Source: Pachyseris speciosa
Taxonomy: Eukaryota > Cnidaria > Anthozoa > Scleractinia > Pachyseridae
Direction: 5' to 3'
Assembly (NCBI GenBank): GCA_016490735.1
Contig: JAEMWC010000023.1
Coordinates: 618,501-682,500 of the forward strand
Length of the DNA stretch: 64,000 bases
Numbering within the stretch: position 1 is the first letter of the stretch; each line of letters opens with the position of its first letter. The position numbers and the translations under genes were made by a program. Below the pieces are notes generated by a model. It was not told the origin of the DNA and made no database searches. It was given only the letters and a program-made list of their open reading frames with translations. Shown piece by piece: positions 10,601-21,823 of this stretch.

Positions 10601-11655
10601 CATTATGAAATAAATAATAGTTGATTGATCCTACATTCACTTAACAAATGTGTCAATTCATTTCAGGATGACCTTCTTAGAAGGCTTTGTAAGGTAGATG
10701 CATAAACAGAAAGTGACTAAGTTGGGATCACGAAAATTACATTTGCCCAAAAGTGAATAGACTATAACAGGGTAGGGGTTCTGAGAGGCAAGCTGCACAT
10801 ACCCAGCAGAAATTGACCCAAGGACCCCCCCCCCCCCCCCCTTTCCCGGTGGGGACGGTCTCGGTGCAATGGTAAGCCCATGCACAGGATCAAAATGTTT
10901 CCTTTCCCTTGTGCTTTCGCTTGTGCTCGTGTAAGCATTGTGCAGTTTTAGAACAGGGCACAGCATAAGCACAAGGAAATATACTGACCAATCAATGCCC
11001 TCGTTACAGCTACCACTCGAGTAAACGCTCACCCTACTGCCGTGATGTAGGTACCCTGGGTGCCAGAGGTTATTTTTCGTTTGAAGGAGGGAAATTAGGC
11101 GGCGAACCCGCGGTATCGGTTTTTTAGGGACACTGTATTTATTGTTTTTAACGGGTTTTTAACGGGTCTCTGGAGACAGGGTATGATATAGGATGATAAA
11201 AGCTTATCAAGTCTTGATAAAAAAAGTAGTATGTAACTACCGAGTGTTGCACAACAATGAATGTAAATTTTCTCGGGTACGAATAACACGCTGCTGTGGC
11301 CAATGAAGAAAGGATAAAGAGAGGAACAGTTGACTAATAAATATTGGGATCGATGGGTAATACTCGCAAGAGTGTACATAAGCAGGACACTTTTCATGAG
11401 CAGAAGAAAAACAAGACGAGACGTTTGAGCGTATTGGCTGCTATACTGGCCGCGTTATTACCGTGCCGTGTGATCGTGTATGGGTCAGCGATCGATAGTT
11501 CTCACTTGATTCAAATCTTTCATGTTTGGGTTTGTGCTTACGTCATAGTATTTTACTGGGACACCCAGAAATAACTAATTAATATCTCGTACGAGCAAAA
11601 GCCAGATTAAATATAAAGAAGCTTGCGCGTTTAATGTAACAAAATGTAAACTTAC
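7677..11655. other. Intergenic, repeats only
   Basis: No gene was recognised. A unit containing AAATGAAAGCTACTGA recurs in direct orientation at about 8236-8275 and 8431-8470. A block at about 10390-10550 has the repeated ATGGGGTnGCATTTTC motif. A poly-C run occupies about 10824-10842. Open frames here (for example 10658-11032 minus and 11344-11574 plus) lack splice context or family resemblance. Confidence 0.4.
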
Positions 11656-11721
11656 CTCAAAGGGCAAAAGTCGTTTCGCAGTTTGGGTTGTTAATGGATT
11701 TCACCTTTGATGGAGGAGTAG
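11656..11721 (-). CDS. Candidate last exon of an unknown membrane-protein gene
   Basis: On the minus strand, CCTTCAG precedes 11721 and the donor GTAAGT follows 11656. Its first base completes a Phe codon carried from the exon at 13206-13156, then it reads YSSIKGEIH with the stop at 11693-11691. The other two frames also contain stops, so this can only be a terminal coding or untranslated exon. The stop lies 35 bases before a canonical donor, implying an intron in the 3' untranslated region. The exon is weakly supported on its own; the argument is phase continuity with the three exons at 17850, 15558 and 13206. Confidence 0.3.
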
Positions 11722-12681
11722 CTGAAGGACTGTAAAGAAATGTCTGTAAGTTACCACAAACTACAAACACTTCAGTAATATCAGAGCACTCTTACACTGC
11801 CAACACCGTGAACACTACATTGTTAACCTGTACAGAATCGACCATCGAGTACCCTTTGTAACAAGATTTTTCTGTTCCCTGCGTAACAGAGATTTTCCCC
11901 TACGTGCAACGGGTAAAAGATATTTTCCCTTGCAAGACTACCTTTAATCGTGATCGGCCGAAGGGTGAATGGTCATGAAGACTTTGACTGGAACATGAAG
12001 AAAAGCTTGCGCAGTAGACATTAGAATACCATGGTGGGGTACAAGTCAGGGAAGCGCGCGTTGAGTGCTTAAATGGAGATCACAGATCAAAAGTTTCACG
12101 AACAATCCCCATCATCATGTCTTAGGAAAATAGTCGCCGGACCACTCACAAGTCAAGTTCAGAACGTTTTTTGTTTCTCCATGAGCACAAAAACGTTAAA
12201 GGTATAGTCTACCAGGAAACGTTAAACAGGTAGGAACTCGGAAAAGCCAAAAACTTATAAAAGTCATTGTATCTTGCATATTCATGCGGTGAGGGTTTCA
12301 CCCTGAAATTATAAAAGCAGTATATATGGTGGTAAATATTTTGCTATTTCGATAAACACATAACACACGTTGAAGGCTTCAGGGCTTCATGCTCTCTACC
12401 ACCTAAATGCAGTTAAACAACTCCTATGTTGGCAATCTTCCCTCCTACGGCCACACTTTCACGGACCGTTTTGACTTTCTCTCGCCCTGACTGTCACGCC
12501 CTAGTTCTCCGAGGATGGAAGGAAGCTCAAAGAAGTCCAATAAAAATAAAAATCAACAAAATGTTACACTGGACAAAGTCCTCTAATCCGCTGTTGTAAC
12601 GAAAAAAGACCTTCGTGCATCCGCATCTCTAATATCCCTAAGGACTCCCCCTACGGTGCCGCGATCGTTTCCCACACATTT

Positions 12682-13104
12682 CAGGGGCACCCAACGACAA
12701 GTTTCGGTGGAGGGTAGTTCGCCTTAGGCTTTCGGCGTCGATTTAAAAATACAGTCGGAATTTCGTTAGTAAAACGTGGCCTAAAAGATTCGTAATGTGG
12801 AAATCATCGCTCCTAACATTTTCGGAAAGGTCGTTATTGCTGTTTTTGGCAGTCGAAAACGTCAGCTAGCATTTTCGAAAAGAAAAAAGGTTCCCTAGAA
12901 AGTTAACTTCAGCTAGCATTTTCTCAAGGGAAGATTTTGTCCCCTAACATTTTCTGGCCATTAAGATATCACCTAAGGAATTCGAACAGATTAAATTATA
13001 CTAGCTAATGAAAACATCACTTTAAACAGACTTCAAACATCATAAGGTATTAAAAAAATGCCTTTCTACAGCTTTTGGCTGATTTGGCTCGTTGGGTGCC
13101 CCTG
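12682..13104. mobile_element. MITE, CAGGGGCACCCAACGA family, copy 1
   Basis: The termini are CAGGGGCACCCAACGA and the complementary TCGTTGGGTGCCCCTG. Six-base flanks ACATTT (12676-12681) and GCATTT (13105-13110) look like a target-site duplication with one mismatch. The interior has repeated GCTAGCATTTTC-type units and no ORF. The terminal CAGGGG would suit a hAT-type element, but those make 8-bp duplications. Confidence 0.85.
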
Positions 13105-13155
13105 GCATTTACTCAAGTGATCAGATTCAACAACCCGTCCAGTGGCAATACTTAC

Positions 13156-13206
13156 AATTCGTACCCCTCTTCAGTTTTTGTGCTTCTGGCTAATGGCGGA
13201 GAAACC
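13156..13206 (-). CDS. Candidate internal exon of an unknown membrane-protein gene
   Basis: On the minus strand the exon follows GTGCTTGTAG and ends at the donor GTAAGT (13155-13150). One carried base, sixteen codons and two left over give VSPPLARSTKTEEGYE. It is in phase with 15558-15499 upstream and 11721-11656 downstream. The GYEF at the junction with the next exon is the sort of tyrosine motif seen in cytoplasmic receptor tails. No family was recognised. Confidence 0.3.
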
Positions 13207-13569
13207 CTACAAGCACGCAATAAAGACTGATTAGAACCTGGATAGACTTGACAAGCTGGAAAAGTCCAAAAAAAACCAGCACCATTACCTACCCTTTGCC
13301 ATACAGAGGATTTTCAGTTATTTTAGGCAAACTGTCCACAGGACAACTATAATGAAAAAAAAAAACAAACGAACAAACAAGTCGATAGGAACCTTTGCAT
13401 CACCGTTTTCGGTACATGATAGGGACTTTAAGCAAGGACTATGGAAGCGTCTAGTACGGTGACCGGAAGTAATTTTGCTTCCCGCCACGCGTCAATGGCC
13501 TGGTTTCTAGCCGTAGTCAGCTCGCCGAATACGTAGGAATCATGGCGGGCCGAAGTGGAAAGTACGTAA

Positions 13570-14006
13570 CAGGGGCACCCAACGACAAGTTTCGGTAGAT
13601 ATCTGTTCGGTGGAGGGTAATTCGGGTAAGGCTTTCGCCGTCGATTAAAGATTGCACTCGGATTTTCGTAAGTAAAACGTGGCCTAAAAGATTCGTAATG
13701 TGGCAATCATGAAACCTGAGGTTTTCGGAAAGGTCGTTATTGCTGTTTTTGGCAGTAAAAAACGTCAGCTAGCATTTTCGGAAAGAAAAAAGGTTCCCTA
13801 GAAAGTTCATTTCAGCTAGTATTTTCTCAAAGAAAGATTTGGTTCCCTAATATTTGCGGGCAATTAACATTTCAGCTAGGGAATCCGAACAGATCAAAGT
13901 TTTCTTGCTAACCAAAACATCACTTTAAACAGACTTCAAACACTATAAGGTACTTAAAAATGCCTTTCTACAGCTTTTGGCTGGTTTGGCTCGTTGGGTG
14001 CCCCTG
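13570..14006. mobile_element. MITE, CAGGGGCACCCAACGA family, copy 2
   Basis: It has the same termini as the copy at 12682-13104 and lies in the same orientation 465 bp away. It is flanked by the perfect six-base direct repeat ACGTAA (13564-13569 and 14007-14012). Two independent six-base flanks argue for two separate insertions and not a tandem duplication of one. Confidence 0.88.
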
Positions 14007-14012
14007 ACGTAA

Positions 14013-15313
14013 GTCTGTTGATGTATTTTCCTGCACTTTACATGCTTCGTATGCCAGTGTTTGAACCTAAACGGCAACATACAGATATTTTATCCCTTTT
14101 TGACCGTCGTTAGTGATTTCTCAAAACACATTTCTCGATTTTGAGCACTAAATGCAGTGGGAGGGGTGAAACTCAAGCAACATGTTTCTGGCGAGCTGTG
14201 AAAGGAATGTCATTAACCAGCTTTCACGATTCTTGGCACGGCTTTTCCAAATAATCGAATTCGGAAACCTTTCATTATGGAAATATTTTACTGGTAGGAA
14301 CTTGTATATTAGCATTTGGGCGAGGAAAGCGCATGACTGGAAAATCAAGTTCGATGTTATGTTATAATTTTGTTGTTTTTAAGCGGATGGAATCTGTGGA
14401 ATGGAGTCGACAAAATGATGTTGTGTTGTTTACAGAAATAAAATTTACACCGTGGGAAAGAAGAAGCAAATCTCTTATTTCTTTAACATATGGCATGACG
14501 TACCCACTTCTGCCACTTCACCGAAGAGAAAAAGATTATAAACGTTTCGTACAACGCGACGTAGTACGGCTTGCTTAATGTAAATAAGAGCTTCGAATTT
14601 CCGCGGAACTATACGTACTCGTCCCATTCTTCCGCAGTCAAAACCCGCCGTACTAGACGCTTCCCTGCCCCTAATGTTTCAGTGTTGTACGTTCCCAAAA
14701 AGCATGAAAGTCTTTGACATATATCTCGTTCTTTTTTCCTATAGCTAATTGTAAATAGTGTAGTTTTTGTCTTTTTATTCCATAGTAATTGCAAACAGGT
14801 TCTTATTTTTGTATTATTGTAATGCCGGTAATGCGCATTTGATTTATTATTTTTATAGAAAATGCGCAATAAAAATGTCGTCGTTGTCGTCGTCATCATT
14901 ATACAGTCAAACAAAGCAGCGTGTTAAAACTCCGAGTCTCAGATTATTATCAGTCCCAAAACCAGAATCTCAGAATATCACGCCCCATCACCACCCCCAC
15001 CCCTTCACAACCCCCACCAAAGTTTCCTTGACTCTCGGAACTCAGCCTCTGAAATCCTTCGAATAAGAAGCCCTTCAAATATGCTGCTACCTTTTTCTTT
15101 CATGTTTATTCTCAACCCAACCAGTTTAGAAACGCAAAGTACCATCCAATAATTTAATTAGACCTGCTCAAAAATAGGCCCCCTATAAAACGTCATGTGA
15201 AAAAAAAAAAAAAAAAACTCACATTGTCAAACACAATTGAAATCCCCTGAGCTATATTTTGACTTCGAGGCAAGATGAAATGTTCATACAAGTATGTACG
15301 TTCAAGAACATAA
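14013..15313. other. Intergenic, no gene recognised
   Basis: The stretch is AT-rich with short GTC/GTT runs (about 14878-14892) and an A-run at about 15200-15217. The overlapping frames at 14182-15066 have no recognisable similarity. Confidence 0.4.
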
Positions 15314-15444
15314 GGCCCGGTTCATACGTCGCATTTCTGCCGTGTCGAATGCAATTGAGACAATAGATAATGAGATGATTTGCCTCATTATCTTTTGTTT
15401 GAATTGCATTCGACACGGCAGAAATGCGACGTATGAACCGGGCC
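15314..15444. mobile_element. Short palindromic MITE, TAA target duplication
   Basis: Arms of about 47 bp start GGCCCGGTTCATACGTCGCA and end in the exact complement. The flanks TAA at 15311-15313 and 15445-15447 are a three-base duplication, as made by PIF/Harbinger transposases. The short AT-rich loop contains a second inverted ATAATGAG motif. Confidence 0.9.
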
Positions 15445-15498
15445 TAATTCAGAAAAAAAGAACTACGAGGTACTGCTCTGTGTATAAGTACAACATAC

Positions 15499-15558
15499 CT
15501 TGCATATGCATTGCCTTCTTCGACCCTGATGCTATCAGGGTCGTTGGAGCAATCAGCG
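15499..15558 (-). CDS. Candidate internal exon of an unknown membrane-protein gene
   Basis: On the minus strand the exon follows a long pyrimidine tract and TTCAG and ends at the donor GTATGT. It reads ADCSNDPDSIRVEEGNAYA with one carried base and two left over. This is in phase with the putative transmembrane exon 17850-17809 and with 13206-13156. A second frame is also open, so the reading is not forced. Confidence 0.3.
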
Positions 15559-17088
15559 CTGAAGAGAAGTAGAAAAAAAGGGAATCATTAAGTTATCAAA
15601 TCTGCCATAATAGGGAGCTTAAGCAAAGACGACGACGGAAACGAGAACGTTATTTTAAAACATAACTTCTCGTTTTTGTAACTCTTCCGCGATTATTCGA
15701 AATTGTTTAACTTACAAAATGCTGGCGAACTGTCCAGGGACTAAATTGCTATGAACGACGTCAAAGTAAGAAAATAGAAAGAAAAATTTGCCGTCATTCG
15801 CTCACGTTCACGAGAAAACATAAAATGTGGTCATTTCACGTTGTTGTTTTGCAGAGGACGGCAAAGAAATGTACTAAAATGTAAAAGGCACGTGCAGGCG
15901 ATTGTTTTTGCTCATTTGTGGTGGGTACAAAACAGCCACTGTGAAAATAAGGAGTTGCAGTGAAATCTCCGTATTAATACCAAGCACAAATAGAATAAGA
16001 ATAAAAAGTAATTTCAATGAAATAAAATCCGAGAAAAAAAATAACGTTTCTCAGCTGAATCGCGACTGGGACCTCGAGCAAGAGAAACTGATGATCTATA
16101 CAGTCGTAGAGGATAAACTTAAATCCAAGAAAAAATAGCGTCCGCTAGACAATTTTAATTTCTCTCTTTCTTTCTGTCTTTCTTTTTTTCATTCTCTTAA
16201 GCCCCAGCTAAACGTTCTAACAATGTTACAATATTTTGTTGGTTCAAAAATTTATAATGTTTAGCACCCCGTGCAAGATGATGTCTAACCAATAGTTTTT
16301 GTTAGATGAATGTTTTGCTTTCGATCAAACATTTTGGCAGACTTTAAAAAACGATTATTGCACCCATTTTAAAATCACTGGTTATCCTTGCAATCCGATT
16401 GGCTCTCAACAGTGCAATTTACTCACGAATCGCGCTATGTTTTGTTTCGCATCCTTTTTTTTTAACCCATCAAAATGAAATAATACTAACCAATCAAATT
16501 TCATGGGTAAATAAATATTGATATCGACAAAAAAACTGTGTGATTTCAAAATGGGTGTAATCAGGAGCCCATCACCAGGTGTAATAAAGTGATAATTGAA
16601 CTTCGTGTCGTGCAATTTTGGTCTGAAATCACACTCGTGATATGGGGGCGATTCCAAATCGAACTCGCGCTTCTCGCACGTTCGATTTTGAAATCACGCG
16701 TATGATCGCAGACCAAATTGCACTCCACTCAGTTACTCAATTATTAATGTTCTGGAAGTGTGGTTACACTAAGCTATGAGAACCGCGTAGCTTAGAAATG
16801 CGAAATTTAAAGTCAAGATCTCTCGTTTCCGCTTGCATTTGTCGCTCTACGAAATGACCGCTTCCTGGCTACTGACTCGTCTTACACGATATGCTTTGTC
16901 GTTGAGTTAACTAAAAGATCTTATGGATCCTCGCCGTTGTGAACGCTACTTTAGCAGCTGCGAAAAGCATTGACAACTCATGGCAACTGCGATGATCCAT
17001 CACATATGTAAGCTAATGTTTAATTAGTTAATAATTACAACATGATAGAAATGGCATCAAAGGAAACGGCTCGGAAAAAAATCCGAGT
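15559..17088. other. No gene recognised; MITE remnant
   Basis: A degraded copy of the element at 37745-38131 begins at about 16198 (AAGCCCCAGCTAAACGTT) and fades by about 16340. A pyrimidine-rich CTTT stretch lies at about 16160-16192. No exon was recognised. Confidence 0.4.
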
Positions 17089-17165
17089 TCCAGATGGGAT
17101 TTGAACCCACGACCCTCCACGATCTAAACGGACGCTCTAACCACTGAGCTACTGGAGACTCTATG
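17085..17165 (-). repeat. tRNA-derived SINE head
   Basis: On the minus strand it has TAGCTCAGTGGTTAGAGC (A box) and GGTTCAAATCC (B box) with a plausible five-pair anticodon stem. The acceptor stem does not pair properly and a T-rich tail follows. This fits a SINE head better than a functional tRNA. Confidence 0.6.
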
Positions 17166-17630
17166 GTGAGTGAGGGTGAAATGTGGGCTTTTGACTGGAA
17201 CCGCACCGGTCATGCTTACATAGCCAAACGTTGACTAGCACATATGACTCATAACTGCATCACGAATCTGGAACCGGAAGTTTTCTTTCAAGTTTATTTT
17301 GATGTTGCATGCATTTGTTTCATGTTTTATTTCTTAATTTACTTACTTTGGAGGTTTTATTAGTAATAATTACAACTCTTTTGCAGAGATGAAGGGTTGG
17401 AAATTGCAAGACATTTGCATTTTTTACATCCATGACCGAAGGCAATTATTCCAGTGGACGATACAAAAAAGAAAAGGTTCCTGGTAAAGGCTTGTTAAAA
17501 ATATATTAAGAATCATTTAACTTACGAACTGTAAGTCAATTAGTGTAATTTATTGTAATTAGTGCAAGTGTAAGTACTGTAAGTATAGTGTAAATAAAAT
17601 TGTATTTAAAAACAGAATCGTTTCACTTAC

Positions 17631-17711
17631 GGCCAACGCGATTCCTGGAAGAGGTTTCCCTACTGAACCAAGACGAGCTTCATCTTTCCTACGTGATATG
17701 CACAGATTTAG
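17631..17711 (-). CDS. ACSM-like acyl-CoA synthetase, exon 7 (last one found)
   Basis: Twenty-seven codons in phase 0 on both sides, after CCTTCCAG and before GTAAGT. The exon continues directly from the YGQTEM end of exon 6 as LNLCISRRKDEARLGSVGK and ends PLPGIALA. This is the conserved G(S/A)xGKxxPG step that precedes the A7 region in ANL-superfamily adenylating enzymes. The exons for the C-terminal lid domain (GDxxxxDxxGYxxxxGRxDD and the PKTxxGK lysine motif) should follow at lower coordinates. I could not find them down to position 5000. Confidence 0.85.
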
Positions 17712-17808
17712 CTGGAAGGGAAAACTAATATTTAATATCTATGAATATTAAATTTAGAAAGAAAAAACGTCGGAAAATTAAAAAAAACACGGAGCATTCT
17801 GAACTTAC

Positions 17809-17850
17809 ATCACTGCCACCACAACAACAACAACTACGACGATAAAAACA
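17809..17850 (-). CDS. Candidate transmembrane exon of unknown gene
   Basis: On the minus strand a pyrimidine tract (TTCTTTCTTTTC) is followed by its first AG at 17852-17851, and the donor GTAAGT lies at 17808-17803. The frame in phase with the exon at 15558 reads VFIVVVVVVVVAV, then Ile across the junction. The Val run comes from a GTT microsatellite, so this may be chance. It sits between ACSM exons 6 and 7 on the same strand, which is unusual for a separate gene. Confidence 0.25.
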
Positions 17851-19372
17851 CTTCATTTCACCCCAGAATTTGAAAAGAAAGAATTTACATTATTATATCA
17901 AATGATGGGAGTGCTGGCTACCTGAAATAACATGAGAGTTAAAAATTCCAGGAAGCCAGTTAAAAGAAAATATATTTTACATATTTAGGCCAGGGACACG
18001 AAGACATAAAAACATAGATATACACACAAACAGATACAACAGAATTAAGTTAGCTACCAGTAGACTAAGATTATAATATTGCAAAACAGAATTTTGTATC
18101 CAGAAAAATCGAACAACATAACATGGTTGCACTCCATTACCAATATTATGGTTTGGCCCGCCTAAACATTACATATCAAGTTGTGAGAATCAAGGAAATG
18201 GGAAGCAAAAGATGGCCTTTGAAAACAAGCCACTGTCGATGATGATGCAATAATACAGTTTGTATTGCAAATCTTCAGTATACACTCTTATTGTTTTCTT
18301 TATAAGAGTGTCTTATTTTGTAGCTGAGGTTGAACAGAGACTGTCAGTGCTCTTTTTTTTATTGTTCTGAGCCTGAACCGTTGTTAATATCCTCTTCACT
18401 GTTATTTTCAGGCTGCTTTCAGCAGGTTTAATCTAATTACTCTATAATTCATAGTTTAGAATGACTTTAAGACATAGCCCGACCACAGGTACGACATTTT
18501 AGAGCTGTTTTAAACATGCATATCGTCAATGTTTAAACGGGCAAAATGTAGCTCATTAGAAATTCATGTTGTTACTTCATGTTTATAAATGTAGCTTGAT
18601 GCAAAAACAAGTGTAGAAAATAAAATGCTTTTAGCTCTTGGTCTCAGCTTGGGTGTGCTCTTAACATGTTCTAAATATTTTGGTCAATCTCAGCCTCAAC
18701 GTTCTTATGAAAGGTTCTCCTTGCTAAAGCCGAGAAGAGTTATAAAAGAGTGTATGTTTGTTCACATATGCATTTTAGCCTATTAATATTCAAAAGTGAA
18801 AAATGGCACAAAACTGGTGACAACTTTCCGCAAGTACTATTCCTTTTATATATGTAGAAATTGTACATCTTAGTTTGTAGTCTGTGAAAAAGACAAAAGA
18901 TTAAACGCGTTTGATTCGATAAATAACTTTTATTAGTAAATCAATGATCTGACGCACTGCAACCGACACCTCATCCGGATGGAAGTAGAATCCGTCTGGT
19001 TGTAAAAGATTAACTAAATCTTGGACTAAAAATAAATCACCCACCCCTTGCCTCGGGCTCAAATCTGATGACCCACCCCCTCTCTGCTCCGTCCCAAGCC
19101 CCCCTCCCCCTCCCCCTCCCTCTCCCTACCCACTGTACTTTTTGAGTGGTCTCTAAGCCAGACGAGAACACCTGAATATATATTAACTTGATAAACTGAG
19201 TTAATCGATCAAAAACGGGTGGGGTAGGCATTCCTTAGGCTTACTTTTTGCGCCTTTTCGGCGCAAGCGAAACGAAAACAGATCCTAACAACAGCTAGGA
19301 TTGTTTTTTTTTTTTGTTTGTTTTTGGTCGTATTTCCCTGCATTCCTTAGCTCGTTTTAATATTCTACTTAC

Positions 19373-19727
19373 CATCTCAGTTTGGCCGTACATAACGTTC
19401 ATGTCCAATCCGGTTGCTTGTTTCCACAAAGTCATTAACCTCGGGCTGATAACTTCACCCCCTGTGGCACAGTGATTTAACTTGAGAAAAGAACAGCTCT
19501 TAAGGTCTTCCAGCAGCAAACGGGCGTATTTTGCAGGACCAAGCGAAATACTGGTAATGGGATAGCATTGCAAAGTAATCAGCAATTCCTTTGAAGTCAA
19601 GTCAGCAAAATGGACAAAGGTTCCAGCTCCCAGAGACCAGGCAGCGTACGTCAGAAGCATTGATAAGATCCAACCAGTTGAAGAGTGGCACCATACGAGA
19701 TCTTCTGGAATATATTCGTATTCATCT
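19373..19727 (-). CDS. ACSM-like acyl-CoA synthetase, exon 6
   Basis: This 355-base exon follows ATTTACAG and ends in phase 0 at GTAAGT. It encodes the core of the adenylation domain: EDLVWCHSSTGWILS, then LTSKELLITLQCYPITSISL, then the conserved CATGGE and GLDMNVMYGQTEM. These match the medium-chain acyl-CoA synthetase pattern (DTGW, YPITT, TGGE, YGQTE) in order and spacing. Medium-chain synthetases activate fatty or aromatic acids with ATP and CoA, usually in mitochondria. YGQTE is the A5 motif that contacts the adenine and substrate. Confidence 0.9.
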
Positions 19728-21701
19728 CTGTAAATGTCGAGAGTGAAGAACAAGATATGTACCCAGCTACTTTAAATTTTAAAAATCTAAAGGAGTTACA
19801 AAAATTGCTAAATATACATAAAACCTTTCCCCCTGTATCGCTGTCAGAAAATTTTCAATAAACAGCTGATCTTCTACTCAGTTTTAACAAAATCGAACAT
19901 GAACATTGTTGCGTGCTCTATGGGCGTTTACACGAGCAACATTGAGATGCAGAAGTAGAACGCTCGCTTGCTGATTCTCGAAAACCATCCGTTTGAAATT
20001 GAAAATGGTCTGCGTTTTCATTTTGGTTTGTACAAGGCATGTTTGTTTTCGTGCGAGCAAAGCGCGTAAAACGGTTTTGAGAGTTGCCATCGAGAGTGAT
20101 CTAAGTTTATAACAGATTATTGGCGGAGCTCGGCTAGTGGAAGGCGCGCGCGCGGAGAAACCATCAGTAAGAAGATATGGTAACCCATCTGTGCTAGAAA
20201 ATTTGGTTTGGGTTACCATGCGACTGACCAACCGACCGTACGCCTATACTTCGACCCCTCTAAACATCGAACTGTCACGCCGTTCGAGCTGTGATATATT
20301 GAACTTTTCGATCGATTTACCAATAGGCGCAGCACGTGCGAGGCTTCCAACCTTTTCTTTCATTCGAGAGACCTTTCTACGCAGAGAAACTCTACTGGAT
20401 TAAAATTTTCACAACTTTACAAAGATATGTGCGGGAAAATGTGCTTAGGTCTTTCGAAGTGGATCGTATAACCTTGAACGCTTACTGTGCCAAATAAACA
20501 ATCCAGCTGACATGTTAAATTTTGTTAAACTTCACCATTGCCACGACGAACTTCAAAATTTGTACGTGGCACACAATGCAAGAAAAGGAACTGAAGTAAA
20601 CTCAGTTCTGCTTCGGATTTTTCTCGCCTTCATAATGGCATAATGTTTTGGCTTAGGTAGTGGAAGATGGTAAATTACACAAAGCATAATTATATTTTTA
20701 TTCGCAATCGATCTTTCCTCAGTAAATAAGCAAATGAAGCCACGTGCTTTCTATTGTGCATTGACCAATGAAAACACCGACACGTGCTTTCGATTGTAAA
20801 TTAACCAATGAAAACAAGAGCATGTGCTTTCTATTGTGCATTTTGCTCCACAGGAAAAAAGGACATAATTTATAACTCGGTATACCTTTTAAGTTATCCG
20901 AGTAATTAAAAGTTGCAACTTCGAACAAGATCCTATCCCAATTGCATGGTGATCGTGCTGACCCACAAAGGGCCGACCATCTTATTTGACAGGTGTAGGG
21001 GTGGATCGTGAAATTGCTGAACAAGAATTAATATCCTTTCGCAGGAAGAAAAAATAGTATGGAACAAAAAATGAAGCGAAAATTCTTGCAAAAAATGGAA
21101 AGAATAATAAATAATGATAATATTTGATGGATAAAATTTGACCGAAATTGTCACTCTTAGATTAATTTTATACTTTGACATAAAGACTTTTGTTCAATCT
21201 TGGGATATTTTGATTTTCATAGCAGGTTGAGTTTGTACCATTGTTTGTGCCAGAACGGTACGGCCAAAGGAGTTCAAGCTTGATCGATTGCTGTTTTATG
21301 CGTCTTTTAACATTGCAGGGTAAATACATGTTCCCTCCCCTGCACTAAACGAGGCATCGGACTAAATGTAGCAGGGTCTTCACTGGCTCCGAGTATTTTG
21401 ACGAGACCACCCCTGCTAAAAAAAAAGGAACCTATCTACGTTATACTGAAGTACCATTTACGCCAAATGCTTCACTATCGCCCCTCCATACTCTACAACT
21501 GCATAATAAGAGATCATCATTTTCTCGTGCTCGAGCTCCCAGTGGTTCAATTAAGAGCGGCTAACGTTATTCAGCGGATAAGTCGCGATTCATCTGAGAA
21601 ACATTGTAACTGATACATTTATTAGTCAACTGGATAGTAACTTGTCAGCCGGATAAAGTTTTCCGCTCTTTAAACCACTGGGCCGAGCCTAGTGTACATA
21701 C
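19728..21701. other. ACSM-like gene, intron 5
   Basis: A repeat block at about 20100-20290 contains AACCCATCTGTGCTAGAAAA and matches, in inverted orientation, a block at about 44500-44620. No extra exon was recognised. The frame at 20137-20403 overlaps the repeat. Confidence 0.5.
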
Positions 21702-21823
21702 TTTCTCATTCCTGCAGATCCTAGCCCCAGACTTCCATGTGAATGCTCGATCATTTTTGCATTACTTGTTGTTCCACTTGAAAAATAGATTTGCGCAGGT
21801 TCACTGCTAAGTGTTTTTATGAC
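21702..21823 (-). CDS. ACSM-like acyl-CoA synthetase, exon 5 (P-loop-like motif)
   Basis: It begins in phase 0 after GATTATAG and ends two bases into a Lys codon at the donor GTATGT, in phase with exon 6. It reads VIKTLSSEPAQ, then the AMP-binding motif IYFSSGTTSNAKM, then IEHSHGSLGLG. The motif fits the general AMP-binding signature. However, it has Ser and Ala where most family members have Gly and Pro (TSGTTGxPKM). Between exon 4 and this exon, human ACSM proteins have about 35-60 more residues (a GW-containing segment). Either one exon is undetected or the gene has lost it. Confidence 0.88.

Noticed and set aside
13428..13706. 92-codon minus-strand frame
   Set aside because: Half of it lies in the MITE at 13570-14006 and the frame crosses the insertion boundary.
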